Assembly (NCBI RefSeq): GCF_028595265.1
Contig: NZ_JAQQXP010000005.1
Location: forward strand, 1 to 64,000
Length of the DNA: 64,000 nt
Direction of reading: 5' to 3'
DNA from: Alteromonas gilva
GTDB taxonomy: Bacteria > Pseudomonadota > Gammaproteobacteria > Enterobacterales > Alteromonadaceae
Part shown: positions 52,684 to 62,275 of the stretch, piece by piece
Numbering within the stretch: position 1 is the stretch's first letter
Layout: every line of letters begins with the position of its first letter
The notes under the pieces: model-generated
What the model saw: the letters and a program-made list of their open reading frames with translations, nothing else
Database searches by the model: none
Told to the model about the DNA's origin: nothing
Translations under genes and position numbers: made by a program

Positions 52684-53361
52684 CTACGGGCGGTTAAACT
52701 GAGCTTCTGTCCATTCAGACAGATCCCGGTACTGAGCAATGGCGGTTGTAAAGTTGTGACCGGCCGATTGTGCAGTGGGTATAGCAACACACTGAAGGCC
52801 AGCGCCTACCGCAGCCCTGAGACCATGCTCGGTATCCTCTACGGCAATCGCTTGCTGCGCCGAAAGGCCCATAACAGTCAGAGCTTTCAAATAGCAGTCT
52901 GGCGCAGGCTTACTGTTTTCTACGTCTTCCACAGCCACCACACACTCAACCCACTCAGCAAACCCGTAGGATGACAAGGTGCGTTGTACTGAATATTTGC
53001 TGCCGCCGGTTACTATGGCAATGCGCAACCCTCGCTGATGGCACAATGTCAGGGTTTCTTTCGCGAAGGGCATCAGTGGAAACGGCTGCGCGTCTAAATA
53101 GGCTTTGGTGAGCTCGGTTTTAATGTTAGCCAATTGCTGCGGGTCGGCGTTGAGATTAAAATCCCGCACCACGTCAGTGCCATTTTGCGGTGTCGGGACC
53201 CCCGCCATAACATCATTGTAATACTGCTCGGTAAGCGTCACCCCAAACGGCTTTAGTGTTTCTTGCCACAGACCGAAGTGCACCGCCTCCGAGTCAATCA
53301 GAGTGCCATCATGATCAAATAAAACCGCTTGCAATGTTGATACCGCGTCACCTGCTGTCAT
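52684..53361 (-). CDS. HAD-family phosphatase/phosphoglucomutase-like
   Basis: The 225-residue product has the HAD motifs: I, LFDHDGTLIDSEAVHFGLW (nucleophile Asp); II, IAIVTGGSKYS; III, KPAPDCYLKAL; IV, IAVEDTEHGLRAA. The helical cap placement after motif I is as in beta-phosphoglucomutase and YcjU/GPH-like phosphatases. It acts on sugar phosphates in the cytoplasm; exact substrate unknown. Confidence 0.9.
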   Translation of the reverse strand: MTAGDAVSTLQAVLFDHDGTLIDSEAVHFGLWQETLKPFGVTLTEQYYNDVMAGVPTPQNGTDVVRDFNLNADPQQLANIKTELTKAYLDAQPFPLMPFAKETLTLCHQRGLRIAIVTGGSKYSVQRTLSSYGFAEWVECVVAVEDVENSKPAPDCYLKALTVMGLSAQQAIAVEDTEHGLRAAVGAGLQCVAIPTAQSAGHNFTTAIAQYRDLSEWTEAQFNRP

Positions 53362-54117
53362 TGTCGAGTTACCATAAGTATATATAAAAATGCTCTACAG
53401 CCCTTATTTAGGATCTGTTTTCACTGTAAGTTTGTAAAAACTATACATTACAAAACACATAAATCCTAAGTACTACCCTGACACTGCCAGTCTCGGGATT
53501 CTGCTGAAAAAGAATGAAATTGTAAAATGTTTTGTGGTCTTGGTGCATGCTTGAAGCGGAAAACTGGTTTCACTATATAGCATTGCAAGGGGCAATTCTC
53601 AAATTGAGAAGCCCGCCGGAGAACACTTGTATAAGACCAGGAATTTTTCTGTCAACGCCAAGCGAGCTGACTGCGAGCCTTTCAATCAGGTCAATTCTTT
53701 CATCTTAGGCTGAGCTTTTACCGACTAACGTGTCAGTTTTATTGATCAACTCTAAGTCTTGCTGCTCGCCAAGCTCGAACTAAAACGCGGGTGTGAAAAG
53801 GCGATTCACTTAAAAAAAGCTAATGTATAACGGCTTTGATTTGCTTATAAAATGTTAATTTAATTGTCACTTAGTTAAGCCATACTACTAGAAAAAACGC
53901 AAAAACCTTTCACATATCGTCATCTTCACTCAATCCGTTAGTTTTTAACCCTACGACCCACCAACCAGAAAAACAAAAAAAGACATATAAAACAATTCAT
54001 TAAGAAAACCCATAGGCATAAATTATGGTTATCTAAAAATATATTATTTTACTATTGTTTACTTATTGTTAAATTTTAGTAACAGAACAACACGCCCTCG
54101 TATAGACTTGGATTTAA
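53362..54117. other. 756-bp gene-free region with a palindrome
   Basis: No plausible gene is seen on either strand. A 15-bp palindrome TTCTCAAATTGAGAA (53596-53610) could bind a regulator. The last 150 bp before the TonB receptor are very AT-rich. Promoter elements for the two flanking genes must lie here, but none stood out enough to mark. Confidence 0.45.
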
Positions 54118-56742
54118 ATGATGAATGCACCAATGCCACTCCATAAACTTTCTCTTGCTGTCTTAGCTGGATTAAGTGTTTCAATAAGCGCTTCTGCCAT
54201 TGCACAGAGCTCACAAACTGAAGATGAAGAAGAATACGAAGTCATTGCGGTAACAGGAACGCTGATTGAAGGCGTCAACCCTGTTGGTTCTAATGTGATC
54301 GGTTTAAATCAGGAAAAAATTATAGAGCAGGGGGTGACTTCTGCCACCGACTTGCTTAGACGTATTCCACAAATGGCCGATTTTAATTCGGTACCAGAAA
54401 ATACCCTTAGCTCTTCGATTCCTTTTGAACCACCTCAAATCCGGGGGATCGGTGGTTTGAGCGGTATGGCAACCCTCGTTATGCTTAACGGCAGCCGCCT
54501 TGTTCCAGTTGGCCCGAATAACTGGGTAGACTCGTCGATGATCCCTGCCAGTTTGCTTGAACGCGTAGAAGTAATTCCAGACGGTGGTTCATCGATTTAT
54601 GGTTCTGATGCCGTCGCCGGTGTTATCAATTTCATTCCCAAAAGTGACATGGATGGCGGTGAAATTAGTGTCCAATACGGTGTAGGGCATGGCGACTATG
54701 ACAGTCTCGATGTCTCTGGTGGATTCGGTACCAGTTGGGATAAAGGCAATTTGGTGACCGCTTTCTCATACGGTGACCGAAGCCCTATGTTTGGTAAGGA
54801 CCAAAGTTACATTAAAGATAACTTAACCGATGTCGGCGGCGCGGACTACCGTTCAACGTCATGCAGTCCTGGTAATATTTTACTGAATAATACGCTGTAT
54901 GGTTTACCAGGTCTCGACACATCAGCGCCTAATTATTGTTCAACCTATGACGATCAATCTTATTATCCTGAAGAAGAGCGATACTCTATATTTGCTAACG
55001 TAAACCAGGAGCTTTCGGATCGTTTGACCCTGGATGTACTGGCTTATTATTCTCGTCGTGATACCACCGATTACGATCCGGCAGATATACGCGGCTCAGC
55101 CACCATTACTTCTGACAACCCTTATTTTGTTGCGGTCGGTGATGAAACGTCCAATACCGTTTCTTTTTCTTACGCGGATGTATGGGGTAAAGCCGGTGAG
55201 AACCCGTCGATGTATGATCAATGGCAGGTAACATCATCTTTAGCCTACCAAATGACAGATAGCTGGAAATTAAAAGGTACGCTGAATTATGGCAAGAGCT
55301 CTTGGTATTACCACGATTACAAGATTAATGCTGACGCACAGTTAGCCGCATTATCGGCAAATACTATCGAGAACGCGTTAAACCCTTATGACATATCACA
55401 AACCAGTGCATCAGTTCTAAGCGGGATCCGTAATTGGCGGGATGACACCAGCACCAATCAAGATATTGCAGAAGTAAAGTTGATTGCTAATGGCGAACTG
55501 TTTGAAACTGCCGGCGGAATGATGCGGGCTGCAGTGGGCACTGAATTCCGTGAAGAGTCTTATTTTAGGTCGACCAAATCCGGTAAAATTGACAATCCGT
55601 CAACCGTGGTAGATCAGGATATAAAGCGCCAGGTTAAATCTGTATTCGGTGAAATTTACATTCCTATCATCGGTGATGACAACATGATTCCTGGTGTTCA
55701 GCATCTGGATGTATCTATCTCTGGACGCTACGACAAATACGATGATGTAGGTTCTAGTTCTAATCCTAAAATTGCTGTTACCTGGAACCCGGTTGACGAT
55801 CTGACGGTCCGCAGTACTTGGGGAACCTCATTCCATGCTCCAGCGCTGGCAGATTTAGCAGCGCCATTAACTTATGAGTTATTCCTGCCAATTAGTCCGC
55901 TTCGCGCATCAGATAGTCCGTTTGTGCCGGATTTCTTTAAGCCCTCATTTATTTTAGGCGGCGCTTCTGAGGGGATTAAACCAGAAACAGCAGAAACCAT
56001 GTCTTTTGGTACAGATTGGTATGCGACAGATTCCATGAAAGTCTCATTAACCTATTGGAGTATCAAATACGAAGATCGTCTTGACCAGAACGCTGGTTTC
56101 TTCTTTGGCCCTGCTTATTATGACGAAGAAGTGAATAATGATTACTACATTTTAAACCCTGCCTCGGCAGAAGATGTAATTGCGAAATTCGGCGACTATC
56201 CGGCTCAGGGCTTTGATAGTCTGGCGAGCATGTTCACAATATTTGGCTCTCCATACGTCGTGAGCGATCAACGTAAAGCGAATATGGGAGCTTATGAAAT
56301 TGATGGCCTCGATTATTCATTACAGTATTTCCAAGATATCGATTTAGGCGAACTAGAATTCACATTAAGCGGTACTTATGTGCTAAATCGTGATAAAGAA
56401 AACGTAAAAGGTGCTGGCTTTAACGATACCCTTGCGTTAGGTGACTTCAACAGTGCGATTTCGGCCTTCAACAGTGTTGCGACATTGGGTTTACGCCGCG
56501 ACGATTGGTTTTTCTCCGGCACCATTTACTACCGTGGCAGTGCCGATGTAGCCGAGGAGCATATTGATTCATTTACTACCTTGTCACTCTTTGCCAGTTA
56601 CGACTTCAGCATGGATACCCAGGTCACCTTCAATATTGACAACGTCACGGATGAGGATCCGCCGTTTAGAAACATTGATGAGGGTGTGGCTTATAAGAGC
56701 ATGGGCCGTTATATGTCTGTTGGTTTCAGAACTCGCTTTTAA
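54118..56742 (+). CDS. TonB-dependent receptor, carbohydrate type
   Basis: The 874-residue product has a signal peptide (cleaved near AIAQ, about residue 30), a TonB-box-like EVIAVTGT, a plug domain (VIPDGGSSIYGSDAVAGVINFIPKS) and a long barrel with C-terminal Phe (SVGFRTRF). The plug pattern VTGTLIEG is typical of large receptors that import glycans or plant compounds in Alteromonadales. It starts a locus with a GH106 rhamnosidase, an esterase and a GH1 glucosidase, so the ligand is probably a rhamnosylated glycan or glycoside. It is not related in sequence pattern to the zinc receptor. Confidence 0.9.
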   Translation: MMNAPMPLHKLSLAVLAGLSVSISASAIAQSSQTEDEEEYEVIAVTGTLIEGVNPVGSNVIGLNQEKIIEQGVTSATDLLRRIPQMADFNSVPENTLSSSIPFEPPQIRGIGGLSGMATLVMLNGSRLVPVGPNNWVDSSMIPASLLERVEVIPDGGSSIYGSDAVAGVINFIPKSDMDGGEISVQYGVGHGDYDSLDVSGGFGTSWDKGNLVTAFSYGDRSPMFGKDQSYIKDNLTDVGGADYRSTSCSPGNILLNNTLYGLPGLDTSAPNYCSTYDDQSYYPEEERYSIFANVNQELSDRLTLDVLAYYSRRDTTDYDPADIRGSATITSDNPYFVAVGDETSNTVSFSYADVWGKAGENPSMYDQWQVTSSLAYQMTDSWKLKGTLNYGKSSWYYHDYKINADAQLAALSANTIENALNPYDISQTSASVLSGIRNWRDDTSTNQDIAEVKLIANGELFETAGGMMRAAVGTEFREESYFRSTKSGKIDNPSTVVDQDIKRQVKSVFGEIYIPIIGDDNMIPGVQHLDVSISGRYDKYDDVGSSSNPKIAVTWNPVDDLTVRSTWGTSFHAPALADLAAPLTYELFLPISPLRASDSPFVPDFFKPSFILGGASEGIKPETAETMSFGTDWYATDSMKVSLTYWSIKYEDRLDQNAGFFFGPAYYDEEVNNDYYILNPASAEDVIAKFGDYPAQGFDSLASMFTIFGSPYVVSDQRKANMGAYEIDGLDYSLQYFQDIDLGELEFTLSGTYVLNRDKENVKGAGFNDTLALGDFNSAISAFNSVATLGLRRDDWFFSGTIYYRGSADVAEEHIDSFTTLSLFASYDFSMDTQVTFNIDNVTDEDPPFRNIDEGVAYKSMGRYMSVGFRTRF

Positions 56743-56809
56743 TTAATCTATTCTAATTGAGGGCTGTCACGTGAGTGTCAGCCTTTTTATTTTATAGGAA
56801 GGACAAACG

Positions 56810-59800
56810 ATGATTCGATCAGAAGGGTTCGCTCATTTCTCTCTAACTAAAATTGCGATTGGCCTGGCAGCTATTTCTCTTCATGCTAGTGCTAATGCTC
56901 TGGAAACAAAAGATTTCATCACACCTCCACAGGCGGCAAAACCTCTGGTATGGTGGCATTGGATGAACGGTAATGTCACGCAAAGTGGTATTAAAAAAGA
57001 CCTCGCCTGGATGGATAAAGTCGGCATAGGCGGCGTACAAAATTTTGATGCACAATTAATGACGCCCAAGGTCGTTGATGATTCGTTGGAGTATATGACA
57101 CCCCAATGGAAAAACACGTTTGAATTCGCTTTGGCCGAAGCAAAAAAGCACAACTTTGAATTTGCTATCGCCGCTTCCCCCGGCTGGAGTGAAACCGGCG
57201 GTCCGTGGGTAAAGCCTGAGCAAGGTATGAAAAAACTGAGTTGGCGTGAAGTCACCATTAATGCTGCCACTAAAAAAGCGGTCAGGGTGCCTACTCCCCC
57301 GACAAATACCGGTGTGTTCCAGGATTTTTATGGCGCTGATGAAATGTTTGCGGATCCTACCCACAGTAAAAAGGCCCCCCCCGTATACTACAAAGATATC
57401 GCAGTATTAGCAGTCCCGATTGACGGCCAACAAATTCAGCCCTTATCCGTCACGACAAATAATGAAGACAAATTAGATTTAGCGGTACTGACAGATAACT
57501 CATTCAGTGCGACGACCAACAGCAGTTCGCACCCAGATTCGCCACTTGAAATAACCTTTGATTTTGGTGAAACCAAAACTGTTCGTAGTATGTCATTAGC
57601 CATGCCATCGCCAGGGATGTTTTTTCCTGCGGTATTCTTACCAACCCTTCAGGCCAGTGAAGACGGAAAAACATTTAACGATGTTACAACGATTCCGATT
57701 GGCTCTACGACACAAACCACGGTTAGCTTTCCAAACGTGAACGCCCGCTACATGCGTATTGTGATGTCACAGAATCCGAATGGAAAATTTTCGATGCCAT
57801 CATCATCTGCGCCAGGTGCAGCTCCACCTCCAGGCTTTCAACTGCCTACCGGCGAGAAAAAACTTGAAGCCGTCAATCTGCTTGAAATTGCGTTTTTTTC
57901 CCAGGCAAAAGTACACAGATTTGAAGATAAAGCTGGTTTTGGCATTGTTGAAGACTACTACCCGCTATCTTACCAACATGACGAACCGGGTGTGGCGAAA
58001 AATGCTGTCATCGATATTACGGATAAGTTGAATGCCGACGGCACCTTAAACTGGCATCCTGAAAACGGGCTTTGGAAGATTATTCGTTTAGGTTATAGCT
58101 TAACGGGTAAGGAAAATCACCCAGCCACTGAGGCCGCTACTGGTTTAGAAGTCGATAAGTATGATGCCGACGCTGTAAACGCCTATATTGCGCATTATCT
58201 TGATATGTATAAAGACGCCAGCGGTAAATTTGCACTGGGCGACGGTATAAAAGCCCTGCTTAACGACAGTATTGAAGTGGGCGCTTCAAACTGGACGCCG
58301 AAGATGTTTGAAGAGTTTAAACAACGCCGCGGCTATGACTTAACCCCATGGCTTCCCGCCCTGGTTGGTGTGATTATTGAAGATGCACAACAAACCGACA
58401 AATTTCTCTACGACTTCCGTTTAACGCTGGGCGAAATGCTCGCAGACAACCACTACGCGGTGATCAGTAAACGGGTAAAAGAAGCCGGTCTCATTCATTA
58501 TTCAGAAGCACTGGAAAATGGGCGTCCTACTTTGGGTGACGGCATGCGTATACGTCGCAATGCTGATATACCAATGGCCGCAATGTGGGCCTTCGATACG
58601 CAACACCAGGTAGGGCCAAAACCACAATATTGGGCCGACATCCGAGAAGCAGCCTCGGTTGCCCATATTTATGGTCAAAATCTGGTCGCAGCAGAGTCGC
58701 TTACCTCTGCAGCATCGCCTTGGGCTTTCTCTCCCCGTGATTTGCAACCGATGATTGACATGGAGTTTGCGCTTGGCATGAATCGCCCCATTATTCATAC
58801 GTCAGTGCATCAACCTAACGATAACGGCCCAGGCCTTAGTCTGTTTGTATTTGGCCAGTACTTTAACCGCCTGGATACCTGGGCAGAATACGCTAAACCA
58901 TGGGTAACCTATATCAGCCGTAATGCATACATGTTGCAGCAAGGTCACTTCAAAGCGGATGTTGCCTATTTTTATGGTGAAGAAACACCACCCACCGCGT
59001 TATATAACGACAAACCCTCTGAAGATGTACCGCAGGAAAATGCCTACGATTATGTCAATAATGACGTCATAACGGCACTGCTGCAAAATTGCGGTAGCGA
59101 TTTATGTACCGACTCAGGTCAACGATACGCGGTGCTTTATCTGGGCGGTACATCTCAGTATATGACCTTACCAGTGCTTGAGCGTATTGCAGAACTGGTT
59201 GCTAACGGTGCCACCGTGATAGGTAAAAAACCTGTGGCAAGCCCTTCACTAACAGATAATCCCAAGCGTTTCGATACACTGGCCAACCGGTTATGGAGCG
59301 GAAAAACAGGTAAAGGCCGCATTATCGTCGCTGACAACGTACAAGACGGTGTCGAGCAAGCGGGTGTTGCCCCTGATTTTCGTTATAAAGGTAAAGATGA
59401 TGAGAGTACCTTGTACTTTGTGCATCGTCAGACAGACAGCGAAGATATTTACTATTACACCAACCGTAAAAACCGCGAGGAGCCAGTCACGTTCTCATTT
59501 AACGTATCGGGTAAAACGCCATATCACTACAACGCCGTCACAGGAGACATAACCGCGCTAACAAGCAAGGAAATTAATGGCGTCACCGTGATTGAGAAAA
59601 CACTGGCGCCTTATGAGTCTGGTTATGTGGTATTTGGTGAGTCACCTTCACCAGTCACCCATCCAACAACGGCTTTCAGCCAGTCAACAACACTGAAAGA
59701 CGAATGGCTGGTCTCGTTCCAGGAAAACCGTGGTGCTCCGGCGCAAGCCACTCTTTCTTCCGGAAACTGGGCAGAGTCTGATAACGATGGTATCCGTTAT

Positions 59801-60151
59801 TTCTCAGGCACGGCGAGTTATACGCAGACGTTTACCATCGATAAAGCCATGCAAGGCAAGCCCGTACAGCTTCATATCGAAGATGTCCGGGATGTGGTAG
59901 AAGTCGTGGTAAATGGTGAGGTGGTAGATACGCTCTGGAAGCCGCCGTTTCACGCCGATGTTTCTCATTACCTGAGTGCTGGTGAGAACACGCTCACGTT
60001 GAACGTGACCAACTTGTGGGTGAATAGACTGATTGGCGATGCACAGCCTGATGTAAAACAAAAATATACGTTCACTACACTACCCACGTATGTGCCAGAC
60101 GCACCGCTGCGACCATCTGGCCTGCTTGGTGCTGTAACGTTGAAGTGGTAG
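56810..60151 (+). CDS. GH106 alpha-L-rhamnosidase
   Basis: The 1113-residue product has a signal peptide (about residues 1-30) and the GH106 pattern: PLVWWHWMNGNVTQSGIKKDL near the mature start, AIAASPGWSETGGPWVKPE, a central TIM-barrel (residues about 400-800) and a C-terminal beta-domain with a galactose-binding-like end (QLHIEDVRDVVEVVVNGE). GH106 removes terminal alpha-L-rhamnose, for example from rhamnogalacturonan side chains or flavonoid glycosides. A strong ribosome site (AGGAAGGA) precedes the ATG. 67 bp after the receptor gene; likely same transcript. Confidence 0.9.
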   Translation: MIRSEGFAHFSLTKIAIGLAAISLHASANALETKDFITPPQAAKPLVWWHWMNGNVTQSGIKKDLAWMDKVGIGGVQNFDAQLMTPKVVDDSLEYMTPQWKNTFEFALAEAKKHNFEFAIAASPGWSETGGPWVKPEQGMKKLSWREVTINAATKKAVRVPTPPTNTGVFQDFYGADEMFADPTHSKKAPPVYYKDIAVLAVPIDGQQIQPLSVTTNNEDKLDLAVLTDNSFSATTNSSSHPDSPLEITFDFGETKTVRSMSLAMPSPGMFFPAVFLPTLQASEDGKTFNDVTTIPIGSTTQTTVSFPNVNARYMRIVMSQNPNGKFSMPSSSAPGAAPPPGFQLPTGEKKLEAVNLLEIAFFSQAKVHRFEDKAGFGIVEDYYPLSYQHDEPGVAKNAVIDITDKLNADGTLNWHPENGLWKIIRLGYSLTGKENHPATEAATGLEVDKYDADAVNAYIAHYLDMYKDASGKFALGDGIKALLNDSIEVGASNWTPKMFEEFKQRRGYDLTPWLPALVGVIIEDAQQTDKFLYDFRLTLGEMLADNHYAVISKRVKEAGLIHYSEALENGRPTLGDGMRIRRNADIPMAAMWAFDTQHQVGPKPQYWADIREAASVAHIYGQNLVAAESLTSAASPWAFSPRDLQPMIDMEFALGMNRPIIHTSVHQPNDNGPGLSLFVFGQYFNRLDTWAEYAKPWVTYISRNAYMLQQGHFKADVAYFYGEETPPTALYNDKPSEDVPQENAYDYVNNDVITALLQNCGSDLCTDSGQRYAVLYLGGTSQYMTLPVLERIAELVANGATVIGKKPVASPSLTDNPKRFDTLANRLWSGKTGKGRIIVADNVQDGVEQAGVAPDFRYKGKDDESTLYFVHRQTDSEDIYYYTNRKNREEPVTFSFNVSGKTPYHYNAVTGDITALTSKEINGVTVIEKTLAPYESGYVVFGESPSPVTHPTTAFSQSTTLKDEWLVSFQENRGAPAQATLSSGNWAESDNDGIRYFSGTASYTQTFTIDKAMQGKPVQLHIEDVRDVVEVVVNGEVVDTLWKPPFHADVSHYLSAGENTLTLNVTNLWVNRLIGDAQPDVKQKYTFTTLPTYVPDAPLRPSGLLGAVTLKW

Positions 60152-60466
60152 AAACCTCACGTTGCCAATATGGAGTCAGCCCGCGAGCTGGCTCCGTATA
60201 TTGACAGAAACCGCCAACCAACCAAAAATCACGTAGTTAGCCTGCCGACCACAACATTCTCGCAGTAAATAAAAATTAAGAGAAAGAGGCTAGGTGTTTC
60301 CCAGCCGAGCTCTTGCTCTTTGGCCGACGAGTGGCGTTCGAGACAAACGCGTGTAGCCGAACTTTATAGGTGAGGTTTGCGCTAATAACCTGCTTAATAA
60401 CGCATTATCGTAGTGCAATATTGGTATTAACAGTTTGCTCCGACTGAATTGCGAAATTGCAATTCA
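60152..60466. other. gene-free convergent region with an imperfect hairpin
   Basis: An inverted repeat spans 60167-60202 (AATATGGAGTCAGC against GCTGGCTCCGTATATT, with a 2-nt bulge and one G-T pair). It may end the rhamnosidase transcript, though no T tract follows. The remaining sequence shows nothing I can name. Confidence 0.4.
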
Positions 60467-61390
60467 CTACAGGCCTCTACTTTTAAGCCAGTTTACAAAC
60501 TGCGGGATCATTCCTGTTGACGTCGTGCCCGGTCTGCCCACACCAAAGCCATGATCACCCTTTTCATAGGCATGAACCTCAACCGGTACAGACTGTTTTT
60601 GCCATGCGGTGACGATACCAAAACCGCCCTTACCATATAATCCATCATCTAATGCAATGGCGGTAAACATCGGTGGTGCATCGTTTGGTACTTCCAGCGC
60701 TTTCATTGACCCGTAGATATAGCCTAAAAATGCAGGACGGTTATCGGTTTCAGCAATAGAAGCCATTAAGGTTGTCTTGGCCCCCGCAGAAAATCCCATA
60801 AAGCCAATGTGTTGGGGATTTACCGCAAACTTCTTTGCGTTATCTTTCACAAACGTTAGTGCCTGAAGCGCATCTTTTGGTGCTTGTGAAACGAAGGTAT
60901 CAGGACCCTTACCTTTCGCTTTAGCAGCAAACACACTGCTCACATAAGCACCATATTCATTCACATCAACAGGCGTCTCATTTAAGGTATAGGTAAGAAT
61001 AAAGGCCGCAATGCCTTGTGCATTGAGTGCTTTTGCAACCTCAAGCCCTTCTGTTTGCACTGCCAGAGACAAAAACGCGCCGCCCGGCGCAATGATAACA
61101 GCCGTGCCGGTTGCTGTTTCAGGCTCAGGTATAAATGCATACAATGACGGATTAGTGACATTGCGAACAAGGTATTGCTCAGAATTGAATCTACCAGGCA
61201 TTGAGATGGACACCTGCCCCCACATTTCCTGATCATTTTGTTGCCTTTCTTTATCGTCCGGATAAAGCCGATAAGGTTCACCCAGAAATGATTGCTTCTC
61301 GACATTCTTATTGGTAACCGTCGGGGCATTTTGCGCAAAGGCGTACAGGCTTGTTATTAACAATAGCAACAATAAACTGAGTTTTTTCAT
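60467..61390 (-). CDS. secreted alpha/beta-hydrolase (esterase)
   Basis: From ATG 61390 the 307-residue product has a signal peptide (MKKLSLLLLLLITSLYAFAQ) and an alpha/beta-hydrolase fold: oxyanion-region APGGAF, nucleophile elbow GFSAG (Ser), EKGDHGF supplying the catalytic His, and an Asp before it. It resembles BD-FAE/dienelactone-type acetyl or feruloyl esterases. Next to a rhamnosidase it may remove acyl groups from the same glycan. A longer start at 61417 is less likely, as it would precede the signal peptide by nine residues. Confidence 0.85.
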   Translation of the reverse strand: MKKLSLLLLLLITSLYAFAQNAPTVTNKNVEKQSFLGEPYRLYPDDKERQQNDQEMWGQVSISMPGRFNSEQYLVRNVTNPSLYAFIPEPETATGTAVIIAPGGAFLSLAVQTEGLEVAKALNAQGIAAFILTYTLNETPVDVNEYGAYVSSVFAAKAKGKGPDTFVSQAPKDALQALTFVKDNAKKFAVNPQHIGFMGFSAGAKTTLMASIAETDNRPAFLGYIYGSMKALEVPNDAPPMFTAIALDDGLYGKGGFGIVTAWQKQSVPVEVHAYEKGDHGFGVGRPGTTSTGMIPQFVNWLKSRGL

Positions 61391-61541
61391 AATTATAAAT
61401 CCAGAGTAAATCACCACGACTATGAGGCTTTAGTTTGTGAACCTACTGGAAGACAGCCTGTAAGGGTGACTACCAGTAACGTAATTGAACTGACCGGGCG
61501 CCAGAGATAAGATCACCCATTATCTCATGAGCGCAAAGAAC

Positions 61542-61994
61542 TTAACCCGCGTAGTCCTTGAGTGCGAGACGAATGGTGATGGCTGTAACAATGCCGCCTA
61601 AGCATGCTCCCCACAGCGTTTTTACAATCACAGCTTAAATAAACGCCCTTGAGTCGATACTGAAACCAAACGTGAGCAAGGCGAAAAAATTTAGCGTCAC
61701 CACAGCCCCAAGTAGCGCAAACAGCAATGCCCGAATAGCGGGATGAACGGGTAACCACGACGCAGATTCAGTCTTTTCGTTTATAGTAAGTTGACCATTG
61801 CAAATGCGTTTACGAGTCAGAAAAGACGAAAAAAATGCCCCCATAAATCCAATCGCGAGTCCTTGAGGTATACTGTCGGTAAACAGGCCATCACTTCCCT
61901 GCATGGGTATATCTGCCATTCCGCCAAAGATCAAAAATACAAAAAATAAACTGAACAAGCCATTGATACCCGCCCAATAATGGTTTCCACGCAT
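61542..61994 (-). pseudogene. small membrane protein gene with internal TAA
   Basis: The first 119 codons (MRGNHYWAGINGLFSLFFVF onward) encode three predicted membrane helices and end in TAA at 61635-61637. The same frame continues open for 30 more codons to TAA at 61542-61544, encoding VKTLWGACLGGIVTAITIRLA, a fourth helix. That continuity suggests a nonsense mutation in a 150-residue four-helix protein. A truncated but functional protein remains possible. No function is assigned. It is divergent from the GH1 gene. Confidence 0.6.
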
Positions 61995-62275
61995 CTATAC
62001 CTACTCAGGGACACTTTACGCATCTTGTTACTATTCCTTTAAATTTTTTTAACAGGATGTAACTTACGTAATTTATTTAACTCGAACAAATTGTTTATTT
62101 TTCATAATCCATAGAGCAAGCCTATACTTAGATTTTAACGCCTGCCGCCTAGGTATCCGTATTGCATTACCCATTAACGTAAACTATACATCCGCCAAAA
62201 ATAACTATTATTACCGAGAGTGAATTCACGTTATTTTTACACTTTGCAAATCAATTTTTGACATCAGGACGTAAT

